A stretch of DNA of 64,000 nt, taken from assembly GCA_021234155.1 (NCBI GenBank), contig JAJEKV010000002.1, positions 1,022,164-1,086,163 of the forward strand, in the 5' to 3' direction. Numbering within the stretch: the first letter of the stretch is position 1; each line of letters begins with the position of its first letter. This document shows, piece after piece, positions 10,831 through 22,179 of this stretch. Made by a program: the position numbers and the translations under genes. Under the pieces are notes generated by a model. That model was not told the DNA's origin. It made no database searches and saw only the letters and a list, made by a program, of their open reading frames with translations. The DNA is from Isoetes taiwanensis. Lineage: Eukaryota > Streptophyta > Lycopodiopsida > Isoetales > Isoetaceae.

Positions 10831-11210
10831 GAGTAAAAGGCGGACGGGGCAAGCTACGGGACAGAGAGGCTATGCCTCCGCCGTACACCAGGATAGCGAG
10901 GGCTAGACCCACCAACTGGTAACCCGGACCACCAAAAACTCGTTAATAACGGAAGGACAACATATGACTTATTCAGCGGGGTATGAAGAATACCCTGCCA
11001 TCGATTACGATTCATCAACATTGAGTAAAAGGTGGACGGGGCAAGATACGTGACGTTGAGGCCAAGCCTCCGTAGACACCAGGATAGCGAGGACCGGACC
11101 CACCAACCGGTAACCCGGACCACTAAAACTCACCATAATACCCGCGAACAACATATGACTTCTAGCGGGTATGAAGAATACCTCGATGATGAACCTACCG
11201 GCACTATGGA
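10831..11210 (+). repeat. LINE 5' leader: two tandem 192-bp repeats
   Basis: Unit 1 starts at 10831 and unit 2 at 11023, both with GAGTAAAAGG(C/T)GGACGGGG. They share blocks such as ACACCAGGATAGCGAGG, TAACCCGGACCAC, CAACATATGACTT and GCGGGTATGAAGAATACC. Tandem promoter-bearing monomers are well known in mouse L1 leaders. Whether these repeats drive transcription here is inference. Confidence 0.75.
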
Positions 11211-11736
11211 AAAGGGGGATTATGGACAGGGGGGAGTTTCTACCCCTCGTCATAAGCCAGGGGGACGTGGGCACGGCCCCCCGCTGGTTCCATGACTCCA
11301 GCCCACCGAAATGACACATGCACAGAAATACAAAAATACAGAACTACAAGGGTGCGTAAATACAAAGAGTACGTTGGCTATTTGGTTCCCGGAAATTACC
11401 TAAAATACCAACGTAATCAATACGATAGGGTATCCACCCAATAATCAACCTCGAAAAACCCAAAAGGATCAACCTTGGGGCAAATGATCGAAGGGAGTTG
11501 AATGATAATAAAAAGAGATAGGCGGACTTAATTACTTGTCCGTTTGAATTTTGAATTTTGAAGTTCAAAATTAGAACGGTAAATTAGGAATAAAAATACC
11601 GCTTAGAAGCGAAAAATATATAGTCCCAGGCGAGAGAATACGGTTATCTTACAAGTGAGAGTCTAGCACCGTCGCGACCGCCTAGAGCCACCACCGAGTT
11701 TTTCCTCGCCATACGAGTTTCCTTTGCAAACAAGCT

Positions 11737-12355
11737 ATGGCCGACAAGATCAACAAAGCCAGCCGCCAGAGGAGATCGAGGTGGCAAGAGCCCCAAATGA
11801 GCCAACAGGATCTTAGGGACTTCCCCGGCGAGAGATGGATAAGCTGGTAGAATCAAAGATCCCGGATCGATGCTCTCAACGACCGGGTGAAAACGCGGTA
11901 ACAAGAATAAGATAGCCATCAATGGCTTGGACATGAGAGTAGGAGGGATGGAGAAGCTGAACGAGGAAATGCAGCGCAGAATGGACGAGATCGAAGAAGA
12001 GAAAGCAAAGATCTTGCAAAGGTTGGTTGAATTAGAGAAATCAAATGTTGAGTTGGATGCATGGGAATCATTTGATAGGATAAAGCCACATTTAATGGAA
12101 TATGAGGAGCAAAATAAAATTAAGCATGATGTTAGGCTAATTGGGATAGCAGAAAGGCCTAACGAGGATATATACCGAGTTACTGCAGAAGTGATAGAGA
12201 CGGTGTTCAAGGAACACAGAGGCGTCATCGTCAAAGCCCTCCGATCAGGTCAATGGAGGGGGAGATCGAGGCACATAAACTTGACACTGAGAGACATGGC
12301 AACCAAGGAGAGGATCCTGCGGATGGGATCCAGATTGAGAAATGGAATCAAAGTA
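11737..12355 (+). pseudogene. LINE ORF1-like protein (coiled coil plus RNA-binding domain)
   Basis: A possible start at 11737 (MADKINKASRQRRSRWQ) is broken at about 11848. The frame from 11927 to 12355 holds a long charged helix (residues about 5-45, EMQRRMDEIEEEKAKILQRL) predicted to form a coiled coil. It then has an L1 ORF1p-like domain with KHDVRLIGIAERPNED near residues 65-80, and a C-terminal part RHINLTLRDMATKERIL near residues 115-131. L1 ORF1p coats the element RNA as a trimer. The call rests on this order of parts and on the position ahead of endonuclease and RT. Confidence 0.65.
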
Positions 12356-12859
12356 TAAGAGTCCTTAATGGTGATGCAGAGATAGGGGCTACACAGGGAA
12401 TTGGCCAAAGCCAGGGAACTGAACCAAGCAGGGATACAGGCGGGGGTCAAGAATGGCAAGGTCTACATACACAAGAGGGTAAGAGAGCAAATGACTCAAC
12501 CGCAAGAACAGACATAAATGGGTGGGGATAGCAAAATCAACTAAGGTAAAAGGAAAACATATACCCCCTCAAGTCTATACAACAGGGGGCCTGAGAACAT
12601 GACACTGGGGGAAGGACCGAGAATAATCACGGTGAAGGGAACCGTAATGGGGAGTAATAGGAAGAAGCGGAAGCGGGGAAACGGAAGAGCTTAAAGCAAA
12701 TACAGTGGGTTCGGAGGGCCAACCCCAACAATGAAAACCAGGGGGAGGCCAAGGAGAATAGGCAATGGCACAGAAAACATGGAGACCCCAAAGGAGCAAC
12801 CCTGGGAAGAGATTTATACATTATGGTACCGAACTGCACCGGCACCCATGGGATGATGG

Positions 12860-13640
12860 AGAAAGACTAGAAGGTGCCCATGGTCTTACATAATATGCCC
12901 GGACGAGACATGGGGAGCATAACGTTAAAAGGCTGCCAGAGGAGGAAGGATACCAGTTATTCACATGCTGGAAAGACAGGGATTTTAAGATAGGGAGGGG
13001 GAGTGCAGGCCTGGCTTGTTATATAAAGAATAGTGTAGCCAACAATGCATGTATGTTACATTCAGATATCAATAAAAGGTATATGGTCTTGAATATCCAA
13101 TTGAAAAACAAACAAGAGATAGTTCTGATAATTACATATTACCCGCCAAAAAGTGATAAGCTAGAATTGCTGGATCTGGGAGAGAACATAACGAAATGGA
13201 AGGAACAGGGACCAGTGATTATAGTAGGAGATCTAAATGCCAGAACCAGACAAGAACAGGCACAAAGCACACACACGGACGAGAAGGATGGTCAGATAGT
13301 GTATACGGCAAGGACACAGGAATGGCAGAGGGATACAGAAGATAAGACAGAGGTCAATGCTAGGGGTGAATTACTGTTGGAAGTCTGCACGGCAACAGGG
13401 ATGATCATAGCTAATGGCGTGAGAAAATGGAAGGGATCAGGAGGTTTTACGAGCCAAAACACACATGGTAAGAGCATAGTGGATTATATAATTCTGAACG
13501 ATCAAGCAGCAGATAAGATAGAAGAGGTGATGCTACAAAAATGGCCGACTGGGAAAAGGGAAAGCCATAGACCGATTAAATTAACAATCAGACTGGATGG
13601 AAAGCCACAAAAAGATCGCGACACAAAAAAAGGATGATAA
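12860..13640 (+). pseudogene. LINE ORF2 endonuclease domain (APE type)
   Basis: From about 13053 the frame is open for 194 codons and carries endonuclease/exonuclease/phosphatase signatures. These are VLIITYYPPKS, the GDLNAR block at about 13227, SIVDYIILND at about 13470, and a late SHRPIKLTI like the family's terminal S-D-H-x-P. The domain nicks target DNA to start reverse transcription. The N-terminal part (12860-13050) is in other frames with stops. Confidence 0.75.
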
Positions 13641-13699
13641 GGAAGACAGGTGAGGATTCAATTCCGTGAGAAATACGCAGTAAACCTTCATCCAAACGA

Positions 13700-15010
13700 T
13701 CGTGGAGGAAATGGGAACATGGGATTGGGGAAAACACAATGCGAAAGTGATAATGGAAACACCCCTCAATGACATCATGGTAAAGGTAGCAATGACGTGT
13801 TTGGGAAAAAAAAGATCAAAATCAGGAAAAAACAGGGCATTCAGAGCTTCAAGATGGTATGATGACGAGTGTAGAGAACACAAGAGGAGAACAAAAAGCA
13901 CAGGGAAAGGAGACATACCGAAGAAAAAGCAAAGATACATAAGATTATTCAGAAGAAAAGATACAATAACCTCGCTACAAAGCACCAATGGTATTTGGGA
14001 AAATTGTTGACAAAATAGCCCCGAAGATTCTGGAGGGGACTCAAAAACAAAGGAGGGGCAGCAATATGAAAGCAAGGAATGAACAAGAAGACATTGGAAC
14101 CGAGGGATGGGAGAGTTACCTGGACAAATTATACAAGACGGGGGCACCCCCGGTGCCAATACCAATGCAGCATGACCCGGACAAACCATGCTTCAACATG
14201 CTAGAAGTAATGCTAGCCCTAAACAGGATGGCTAACCATAAAGCACCAGACCTATACGGCCTGACCGTGGAACTGCTGAAGTGTGCAGAGACAGAAATTG
14301 GTAGACAGGTTACAGACATTTTCAATGGCATCATACATACAGGACTTCTAGACAGATGGACATACAATAGAGTCATACCCCTACATAAGGCAGGAAATAG
14401 AAGAGACCCAGGAAACTATAGGACGATAATGGTAAGCTCGATTTTCGCAAAATGGTTTGGAAAGGTTCTGGATAACGTGACTCTTCGGATATTAATAGAG
14501 CATAACAAAGTGCATGGGAGAAAATAATCACGCTTTGTAGATTTAAAAAGCATTTGATACAATTTCCAGAGAGAAGCCATTAAAAAGACCGATGGACATG
14601 CAAGCCCCGATAAATATGGTAGGATCGATCGCAAAACTATACCACAAGCTGTACGCTAAGATGGAAAAGGAGGGACAGCCGATAGTCTGTGACACTGGTG
14701 TAAAGTAGGGATGTCCGTTATCCCCAACTCTGTTTGGTATATACATAGATGCGCTTCTGAGGGGATACATAGCGTAACAAAGGGGATCGAATACGCCCCA
14801 CACTAGGAGACACGAAGGTACCAATAATGCTATATGCGATGATCTCGATGATGATGGCAACAAAAAACAAGGGGATGCAAGAATGCTCAAAATTCTAGAA
14901 ACGCCTGTGGAGGAGATCTGGCCGACAGCTGAATCTAGCAAAAACTAAGATAGTCATCTTTGGACACAAGAACAAGCATAAACCTTTCGTGATATAAAGA
15001 AAAAGAGATA
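13700..15010 (+). pseudogene. LINE ORF2 reverse transcriptase domain
   Basis: Across two or more frames the sequence has non-LTR RT blocks. ANHKAPDLYGLTVELLK is near 14235 and VIPLHKAGNRRDPGNYR near 14370. After a stop there is FVDLKKAFDT near 14540, then the block GCPLSPTLFGIYID at 14709. The catalytic Y-A-D-D region near 14830 is disturbed (ICDDLDDDG), so the enzyme is dead in this copy. A following TKIVIFGHKNK matches the usual post-catalytic segment. Confidence 0.8.
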
Positions 15011-15975
15011 GAGGAAGCAAATGTAATACGATATCTAGGTTATGATGCGCATGGCACAGGGAAATGGGCCAAGGGAGCTAACGCCAGATTCCAATCAGCT
15101 ATAGGAAGCTGCTTTAACATGAAAAACTTCTGTAACAGAAGCAAGATAACTGATTGGGACATCAAATGTTACCTACTCAGTGCAGCGGTAGCCACTACTC
15201 AATTATACGGAGTGTAGCATGGGGACCAGGTCTAACAGAAAGAAATTGGGAAAAGCAAGAAGGGATTCTTAGACAATGGCACAGACAGGAATTCAGGGTA
15301 AGGACAAACACGCCGCTGACAATCATGGTCCTCGAAACAGGGCAAAAGCCGATGGAGGTGAGAGCATGGGAGAGAACCATGAGGTACCTGCTCAGAGACT
15401 GTCCAGCATCGCAATCACCGAATCAGCAAAATCACACATCCTCGAAAACACTGGATGGTTTAAAGATGTGGCAACATGGACCGTATTGCATGGGATTAAA
15501 CCCGAAAGGACCTAATAGAAGAGGGGCAAGGAATGAGGAGTGGACGTACATAGCGACAAGAGCATGGTCATGAAGACACAGGACCCAAGATGACCGGCTC
15601 GCATGTTTTAACCCAGACAACAAATAGGACACCGTGATATACCGAGATAACACATTGGGGAAAAAACAGGGACATCCCGCCGATTCGGATGGGAAGTCAT
15701 GACCTAATAATCAAAAAGACGATGGAGAGGGGTAGACAAGGAGGACAGGATATGCGTAATATGTGACGGGGAGAATAGAGGATGAGAATCATATGCTTAA
15801 TGATCGGTCCGGCCTACTTTAGACATCGTGTGACGACATACGTAAATATAAGGTGGGGGGAACCAGTCCACAGGCTGATGACGATGACAGAATCATTACG
15901 GGATCTGGCAGACGCGATCCAAAGAATGACGACCAGACACAGAGAAGTACACAGTGAGAGAGGGCTTGTAATATG
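15011..15975 (+). pseudogene. LINE ORF2 C-terminal region
   Basis: The frame is heavily broken, but pieces such as ITDWDIKCYLLSAAVATTQLYG (about 15145-15215) resemble the segment after RT in LINEs. The last part, about 15750-15975, has cysteine and histidine codons where a C-terminal zinc knuckle is expected (CVICDG-like at about 15750). The zinc-knuckle reading is uncertain. Confidence 0.5.
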
Positions 15976-16211
15976 ATCTGTACAAAGCGGGTCATACAGC
16001 CTCACACAAATTGCTCAGCTAAAAGCTGATTGATAACGACGCATCACTGCACGGCCAAGAAGCCGAGATAAAGCGGGATGCTGGTATTAAAAGAAAAAAA
16101 GTCAGCCTTCAGAAAAGGCTACATTATAACAGCGTGATGTGCTAGTAGCACCCTTTTTTAGGGAGCTCGCCCATGCTACACAAGTCCAGGGGCCTTACGG
16201 CACAAGGGACA

Positions 16212-16252
16212 TTAATGTATTCTATTCTATTATATTCTATTCTTATTCTAAG
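16212..16252 (+). repeat. LINE 3' tail, TATTC-type repeats
   Basis: TTCTA/TATTC units are repeated in place of a poly(A) tail, right after the last LINE sequence. This fits a LINE 3' end made by slippage during target-primed reverse transcription. Confidence 0.6.
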
Positions 16253-16530
16253 GTAAAAAATTAACTTTGCGAAGATCATGATATATTTTACACCTTGTTT
16301 AACCCATTTTGAAGGTTTAAGACACAAAATGGGGACAAGTACATATTAATAGGTCTAATGCATATTAATAGATTTAATGCATAGGTCTAATAGGCTCTCA
16401 TAGGTTTAATGCACATGTTTACATTGGTTTAATCATTTCAATGTGCTTTCATAGGTATATTACATAAATTTACATATTTTTAATGTATACTTTCATAGGC
16501 TTAATGCATAGGTTTAGATAAGTTTAGATT
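16253..16530. repeat. Degenerate tandem repeat, CATAGGTTTAATGCATA-like units
   Basis: From 16345 to 16520 the phrase AGGTTTAATGCA(TA) or a close variant returns at least six times with irregular spacing. The 16253-16340 part has no visible feature. Confidence 0.6.
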
Positions 16531-17426
16531 GCGAGTCGAGAAAGGCTCTCATACTTGTGTTTTTCACTCTGAGCTGCCTTTCTTGACTCGGGAGTCGAGA
16601 AAGGCCATTAGAGGGGCCTTGAGATCTTTCTCAACTCGCGAGTTGAGAAAGGCCCTCAAAAACCTTTTTTTTCTATTTAAAAAAAAAGGAAAAAAAAAAG
16701 TTTTTTTTGGGCTCTGAGCTACGTTTCTCGACTCGCGAGTCGAGAAAGGTTGTTAGAGGGGCTTTGAGGGTCTTTCCGAGTCGAGAAAGGTCCTCAGCAA
16801 GCTTTTTTTTTGTTTTTTTCCTACACACCTGCCTTTTCCACAGAATTGGCCCATAGACCTGCGCTTTTCACTCTGAGTTGTCTTTCTCGATTCGCGAGTC
16901 GAGAAAGACCTTCAGACTTGCGTTTTCGCTTTAAGATATCTTTCTCGATTCGCAAGTTGAGAAAGGGCCTCAAACCTACATTCTTCAGAAATGGCCCTTA
17001 GAACTGGTTGTTTTCTTATTTGTATTGTCTGTAGCATCACTTGCATTAACTTGATTTTGCCTTTCTCGGTCGAACAGAAAGGACATGATCGGGAGCCATG
17101 GAAAGACCCGTTCATTGAGGAAAGAGGACGAGAAGATGTTGGCGACATGCATTGGTCATGCTAGCGTGTTCAGATTTCTATTCTCTTCAAGTTGCTCTTG
17201 TGACTTGGAACACCTCGCTGTTCCCAGTAGGTGGTCTGTGTGCGAAGATGATGTAATATTTGTGTCAGCCCGACCATCATGGTATCTTCAACCATTGTAA
17301 AATACAATGTAATACAATTATTTATGAATAAAAATTCATGGCAGATCAGCACTTTGTTTACAGAGAGATAGCATTTTCATTGGTTTTAGTTGCGCTCCTT
17401 ATCTTCTCGACTCGCTAATCGAGAAA
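16531..17426. repeat. Array of 24-28 bp palindromes
   Basis: A palindrome with half-site TTTCTCGACTCG recurs at 16577-16604, 16626-16652, 16724-16747 (perfect, 24 bp), 16881-16908, 16940-16965 and 17403-17426. Partial or variant copies are at 16531-16545, 16772-16790 and 17060-17082. Around them a longer unit repeats (TTTTCACTCTGAGCTG or GAGTTG before, CCxTTAGAGGGGC(C/T)TTGAG after). No frame across the array looks coding; short frames there simply re-read the palindromes. What the array does is unknown. Confidence 0.85.
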
Positions 17427-17560
17427 AGTAGACCACATAATTTTCCGTAACATTTTTTTTCACAAAGGAAAACATGCATCTTCTAAAGCAATAATGCGGC
17501 TTTAAAAGTTTCCCTCGTCTTTTTCGTGTAAAATAACAGGGTTCCAAAAAAAAGTGGGAA
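17427..17560. other. Short spacer between the palindrome array and En/Spm remnant
   Basis: AT-rich; no feature seen. Confidence 0.4.
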
Positions 17561-17589
17561 TGGAATGAGACCCACTTTAATTAAATACG

Positions 17590-18000
17590 ACTTAATACCA
17601 ATTATACCATCATCTATTGTATCACACGTGATGGCAATAATATATCAGTACACACAAATGACACTATGTATGTTACTAATAGCATCATGGATATTATCAC
17701 TACTTGCATCATTATTAACGTCAATAATTCTTCCATTTATAAACTGACTATACAAGTGTTATAACTTATATCAGTTATAGTATCACCTATAATGTCTTGT
17801 GTCAATATCTACAAATATGACACTATATGTGTTTCTACTATAGATATCTATTGCATCACCACTTGTATCAATGTGATGTTCTTATTGTTTTTATTTATGT
17901 TAGATGTAGTATCACTCATTTCACCACTCTTCATTGGCATTGGTATCATTTTCTTAGATATAAAATGGATTTTCATGTCTACCATTATAGAATAACAAAG
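17590..18000. repeat. En/Spm subterminal repeats, left
   Basis: Motifs such as GACACTAT, TATCACT, ACCATCAT and CAATAAT recur in direct and inverted copies, as at 1870-2160 and 22180-22660. Confidence 0.5.
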
Positions 18001-18061
18001 TAACTCAAGTTCATTGGCAAAGTACACAAATTGATTTTTTTAAGAAAAGATTCTACATTGG

Positions 18062-20220
18062 CTAAATCTCAATTGCCACTTCATCTCTTATATCATGTGC
18101 AATATCATCTAGTTCATCATCACCAAGCTGTAGTTGCAATAAATGTTGAGGCACAGTACCAATTTCTTCATTTCCGTCATCATCGTCATATTCTATAATC
18201 TGATGATTTGGTGAATCCCTTGGTAGACGTAGCATACCTTCAAATGAATTATCCTCGTTGTCAGTCGAATCATGACTTTCTACCTGATCACTTGCCATTT
18301 CATTTGTCTTCTCGAGCATCAATTCCCTCAAGTAAAAGGGTTGGGTCGGTCTCGAAGGATGATAAATCTATATGCATTAAAGTAGAAGGATCAATCATGC
18401 ATCGCGATGTAGGTGTTGCATGAAATACGATCCACCAATCAGTGTCCCTCTGATTTGTATGGAAGAAAACCTGCTCAACTTGTCTAGGATAAACAAATGG
18501 CTCATCCATTTCTCTTAAAAACTGTGTAGAGTTAACCTCATAAAAACCTGATGGATGTTGTCTCATTGTACAATTTCTCCCTCGATAACATGCTTTGAAC
18601 CACTTTGCTTTCAACACATTGACTTTGAAGGAGTGATAATCTACTTCAATGATATCCGTTATTTGACCAACATAATTCAGATCACTTTCTAATGGTTGAG
18701 TGTCTCTAGCTGAAGCTTGACTTTTTTGCTCAAAGCATGCTGCAATACCACTATCAAATGTAACTCTACTTCTATCAGTGCTCATGACTCAAAAATGTTG
18801 TCCATATGCCCACATTGATGTGTAGAATCTTGCCTACAAAAGTTAAAGATTAACAACATAGCAACAACTAAAGTGGAAACTTAAAATAATGTAAATTTGA
18901 GATATACCTTCTTTGAACATCCAAGAGCTACATTATAGTCATCTACTGGAATTTTGACACCTTGACGTTCTGCTTCTTCCGGGCGTTTGGTCTAGTGGTA
19001 ACACACTAGTTCCTTAGCAATGTGGTCTCGAGTTCGAGACCGCCCAGAATCGCACTCGGTACTGTTGGGGGTCAAATCCCAACAAGGCCCAACCAAGCAA
19101 TGTAGTGTGGTGTGTGGTCACATGTCCAGTTGGATGCTGCCTAGTGGCGTGACGTTAAAACTACTATCTATCCATCTTACTTAACAACCACTCTCATGGC
19201 ATTGCTTCTGGCAACGGTTCAAGATCTTTTGAGGTCCTTGTGTTTTCCACGTCTTGCCCTCCTTCTTAAACCATGACTTTTTCTAGTTTCCTCTCTTTCC
19301 ATACAAGCAATCTTATATTGTTCTCTCCATGCATCTAGGCTATCACAGTTTGCCATTACCCACTTGTTTATCTCCAAGTACATTTCTTTGCTAAGTTTGC
19401 ATTCCACACCAATACCTTCAAGAACTTCTCCCATGTCTTCTATACATTGTTCTTTTTGCCATATGCGTGGAGCGTCAACATCTATTGATGTGATTGCATC
19501 ACTCATAAAGAAAAGAATCTCTTGCACGAAATACCCTTCAGCCATGCACGCTTCTGTTCTAGCCATCTGACGAACAAAGCCTTTCAAAACATTCATATAT
19601 CGTTCCAAGAAAAACATCCAATGACCAGGAGTTGGTCCAACCAAACGGATTTCTTCAGGAATATGTGCAAGAAGATGAAGTTGAAGGTCAAACAAGGCAG
19701 TAGGAAAGTTCCGCTCTAATATGCATAACAACTCTGCAACTTCAACCTCCATCATTGATATTTCAGAGGCATTGATCTCTTTTAACGATACCCATCTTTA
19801 TATAAAAGTAAATGATTAAAATCACGTATTACAAAAAAAAGGGAGGTTTTCAATTAGTATGATACCTTGCAAATTTGCCTAGTCGATAAATGGCGTCACG
19901 AATTCTTGGTGTCAAGCAATTATCTATGGCACATGGTAGTAGATGCTACATAAAGTTTAAAAGAAAATCTAGGTTTACCTGAAGAAACTTGTGCCAATCA
20001 TGTGATTTCAAGCCAGTAAGTTCACCATCCTTTATAAATGCCTGACGTACGTTGGTGTTCTCATTTTAGATATCACTTCTTTGACTTGTTTAATCTCTTG
20101 TTTGTTGAGAACCCAAGGTGCATCCTTGCACTTTCCGTTATCCAATGGCCACAATTGTGGCATGATTTTTAACTCTTTTAAGTCAATGAGTTTTATAATA
20201 AAGAGAACCTTGCTGGTCTA
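18062..20220 (-). pseudogene. CACTA TNP2-type transposase, C-terminal part
   Basis: Minus-strand pieces follow the order of the C-terminal half of CACTA TNP2 proteins. A segment at about 20195-20040 contains LIDLKELKIMPQLWPLDN. Next come HDWHKFLQ ending at 19979 and HLLPCAIDNCLTPRIRDAI below it, joined by a 33-bp intron-like gap. The DUF4218 domain lies at 19755-19219 (ERNFPTALFDLQLHLLAHI, PTPGHWMFFLERYMNVLKG). The DUF4216 domain lies at 18785-18300 (DIIEVDYHSFKVNVLKAKWF, DEPFVYPRQVEQVFF), followed by an acidic tail to 18062 in another frame. The N-terminal catalytic half is missing beyond about 20220. A SINE splits the sequence between DUF4218 and DUF4216. Confidence 0.85.
18978..19202 (+). 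mobile_element. tRNA-derived SINE inserted in the TNP2 gene
   Basis: The 225-bp insert has a polymerase III A box (TGGTCTAGTGGTAA at about 18988) and a B box (GAGTTCGAGACC at about 19029) near its left end, so it lies on the plus strand. It is flanked by the 7-bp direct repeat TGCTTCT (18971-18977 and 19203-19209). The transposase sequence on either side reads on when the insert is removed. The tail is CTTACTTAAC-like rather than poly(A). It is not a functional tRNA because the acceptor stem is not intact. Confidence 0.75.
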
Positions 20221-20660
20221 CATCAGTACAGCACTAGAGAGCTTTTAGATACCATGACTGATCACTGCATCTCTTCTTGGAGCATCTCTTCCAGGACAGA
20301 TCCAAGGTTTTGAACCTCTTATCACTCTTGCAGATCCAAGGATTGAACCTTTAGATTGAGGCAGCCTGTTTTTTAATTATATACAGATTGAAACCAGCAA
20401 GTTTATTCTCCTTCTTTATGCCCTTGCACTAAGTTTAGAATTTTTTACATATCCAGTTGCACATTGCCAACATATCCAACTGCAGGCTGCCTTTCTTTTG
20501 CATCCATCTTCTCATGAGCATTTTCCTAATCAGACAAGTGCCTATCTTTTGACATATCCAAGTGCATTTTCAGTGTCAACAAAGCATGTTTTTTATGATG
20601 TTGCTGCAGACTGTAGCATGTTTTCTATTTGTACTTATAACTTGGTATTTACAATGTCTT
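20221..20660. other. Spacer between divergent En/Spm genes
   Basis: It lies between the minus-strand transposase remnant and the plus-strand TNPA-like gene. Short duplicated phrases are present (CAGATCCAAGG at 20295 and 20333; CATATCCAA at about 20450 and 20475). It could hold a shared promoter, but no motif proves it. Confidence 0.3.
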
Positions 20661-20689
20661 GAATTATTAGGTGTGTATATCTGGAGGCG

Positions 20690-21883
20690 GACAAATCCAT
20701 ATCGATAGGACAGGAAAGAAATTCATGAATTCAGCAGCAGAGTACATGAAATTTCATTGCCATGACATCCATCAAATATCGCCAAGAGTGAAGCGCGTGT
20801 AATTGCTGAGTTAAAAGCGCATTATGGTGTTGGGTTCTCAAAGCGTGATGTGTTAAAGAGACTTGGTCGGCAATGGAACCATTACAGGTTAGTATATTGC
20901 TTTATAATATTTCTTGCTATAAATCTTCCTTTCTAGATCTTCCATGCTTGTGAATTTTACATTACAGGACTAAATTAAGGAACGAGGTGAGGGAAGATCC
21001 CAGCATGGATCAACCCAACGAGGTTAGACAAGATTCTTGGGGATTGTTTAAAGAGGACAACAAAAAAGTATATGCTCGTTTTATACGAGCTGCTGCTGCA
21101 AGGCAAGAGAAGCAATGCACAGGCTCTGGTGGAGACGATTATATCAAAACAGAATTTGTATGTGGCTAAAGATGCCTTTTTCTATTTTAGTTCTTACTGA
21201 CCTTAAATGATCATGCAGTTTAGGCACTATTGTGGCTATCCAACGGATGTTTAACTTAGTGAGATTAAAAAGGCAGGTGGTTTTTTGTGATGGATTAAAG
21301 ATCAGGAAGTCTCGAATAAGAAGGTACATCCGGTTTTTATAGATTGTCGGGTTTTCGAGAAGGTACGTTCATATGTATAGTTTTTTCTTTACAATTGCCT
21401 TTCTATAGCGTGATAAATAAATCCTTGATGACTTTTTCTTGTATATGAAGGGGGAGGGGGGGAGGGAATATTGTTGAGCAAGAACAAAAGGAGAACGCTG
21501 AGTCCTCAAAAGACGAGTTAGACATAATTGGTTTGGATGAAGAGGTATGACTACAATTGAAATTTTTGAGTTCACAATATCACATTCTTTTAAGAACTTT
21601 CTAATGCTTATAATGCTGCTATGTAGGACAAGCGAGAAGGAGACAAGTGAATCATCTGATAATGATGGCAGCACTAATTCATCAAGTGCATCACCGGAAA
21701 GTTACTCAAGTAGCAGAGATGAGTCTGAAGGATCGCAAGTCAGACAATCACCACCGAAGAAGAAAAAACATGCCATGATATTGCTCGAGAAATATATTTA
21801 CGGCGTGGGGAATCTGAACCATCTACTTCAAATCAAACCTATAACCCTTGAGAATGCTTTATTTCAGTTTTATTGTACTACGT
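20690..21883 (+). pseudogene. TNPA-like second gene of the En/Spm element
   Basis: Exon-like segments on the plus strand are joined by good splice sites. One ends at 20887 (ATTACAG followed by GTTAGT). The next starts at 20968 after TTACATTACAG and encodes RTKLRNEVREDPSMDQPN and WGLFKEDNKKVYARF. One ends at 21545 (DELDIIGLDEE, then GTATGA). The last is at 21627-21883, Ser- and Lys-rich (SPPKKKKHAM). The pattern of a lysine/arginine-rich segment with N-P-x-E-V and a W-x-L-F block resembles the Ptta/En/Spm transposase family (Transposase_24), which binds subterminal repeats. Frames do not join fully, so it is probably decayed. Confidence 0.5.
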
Positions 21884-22179
21884 AATTTCAATTTTTATAT
21901 GCGCGCTTCGCGAAATCTTTGTTCTAGAATCTAAAGATATTAATATAAAGTTTTTGGATATTTGAACCACCTTATGATATATTTTGTGGTTTCCCAACTT
22001 TGATTCTTTATATATATACAATAAAATACAAATTAAAAAGTGCAAAAATCGAAAAAAAAAGGAAAAAAGTAATAAATATAAATAAAATATAAATAGGAAA
22101 ACAAAATAGAAATTGGATAAATAGGTGATATAACAAATATTGCTAAATGTTATTAAAGTTGATGCTATTAGACCACTAG

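Larger units (their letters stand above)
10612..16252 (+). mobile_element. L1-type LINE retrotransposon, decayed
   Basis: In order on the plus strand there is a leader with two 192-bp tandem repeats, an ORF1-like coiled-coil plus RNA-binding protein, an APE-type endonuclease, a reverse transcriptase, a C-terminal region, and a pentanucleotide-rich tail. This is the layout of plant L1 elements, which copy themselves by target-primed reverse transcription. Every coding part carries stops or frameshifts, so this copy is inactive. No clear target duplication could be fixed by eye. Confidence 0.8.

Noticed and set aside
13581-14189. 202-codon minus-strand frame
   Set aside because: It lies opposite the LINE endonuclease and RT coding strand and has no recognisable motif.
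16531-17426. CRISPR array
   Set aside because: Repeats are palindromic, vary in length and sequence, and spacing is irregular. The setting is a plant genome without cas genes.
18978-19060. Functional tRNA gene
   Set aside because: A and B boxes are present, but the acceptor stem does not close and the sequence continues as a SINE body with target repeats.
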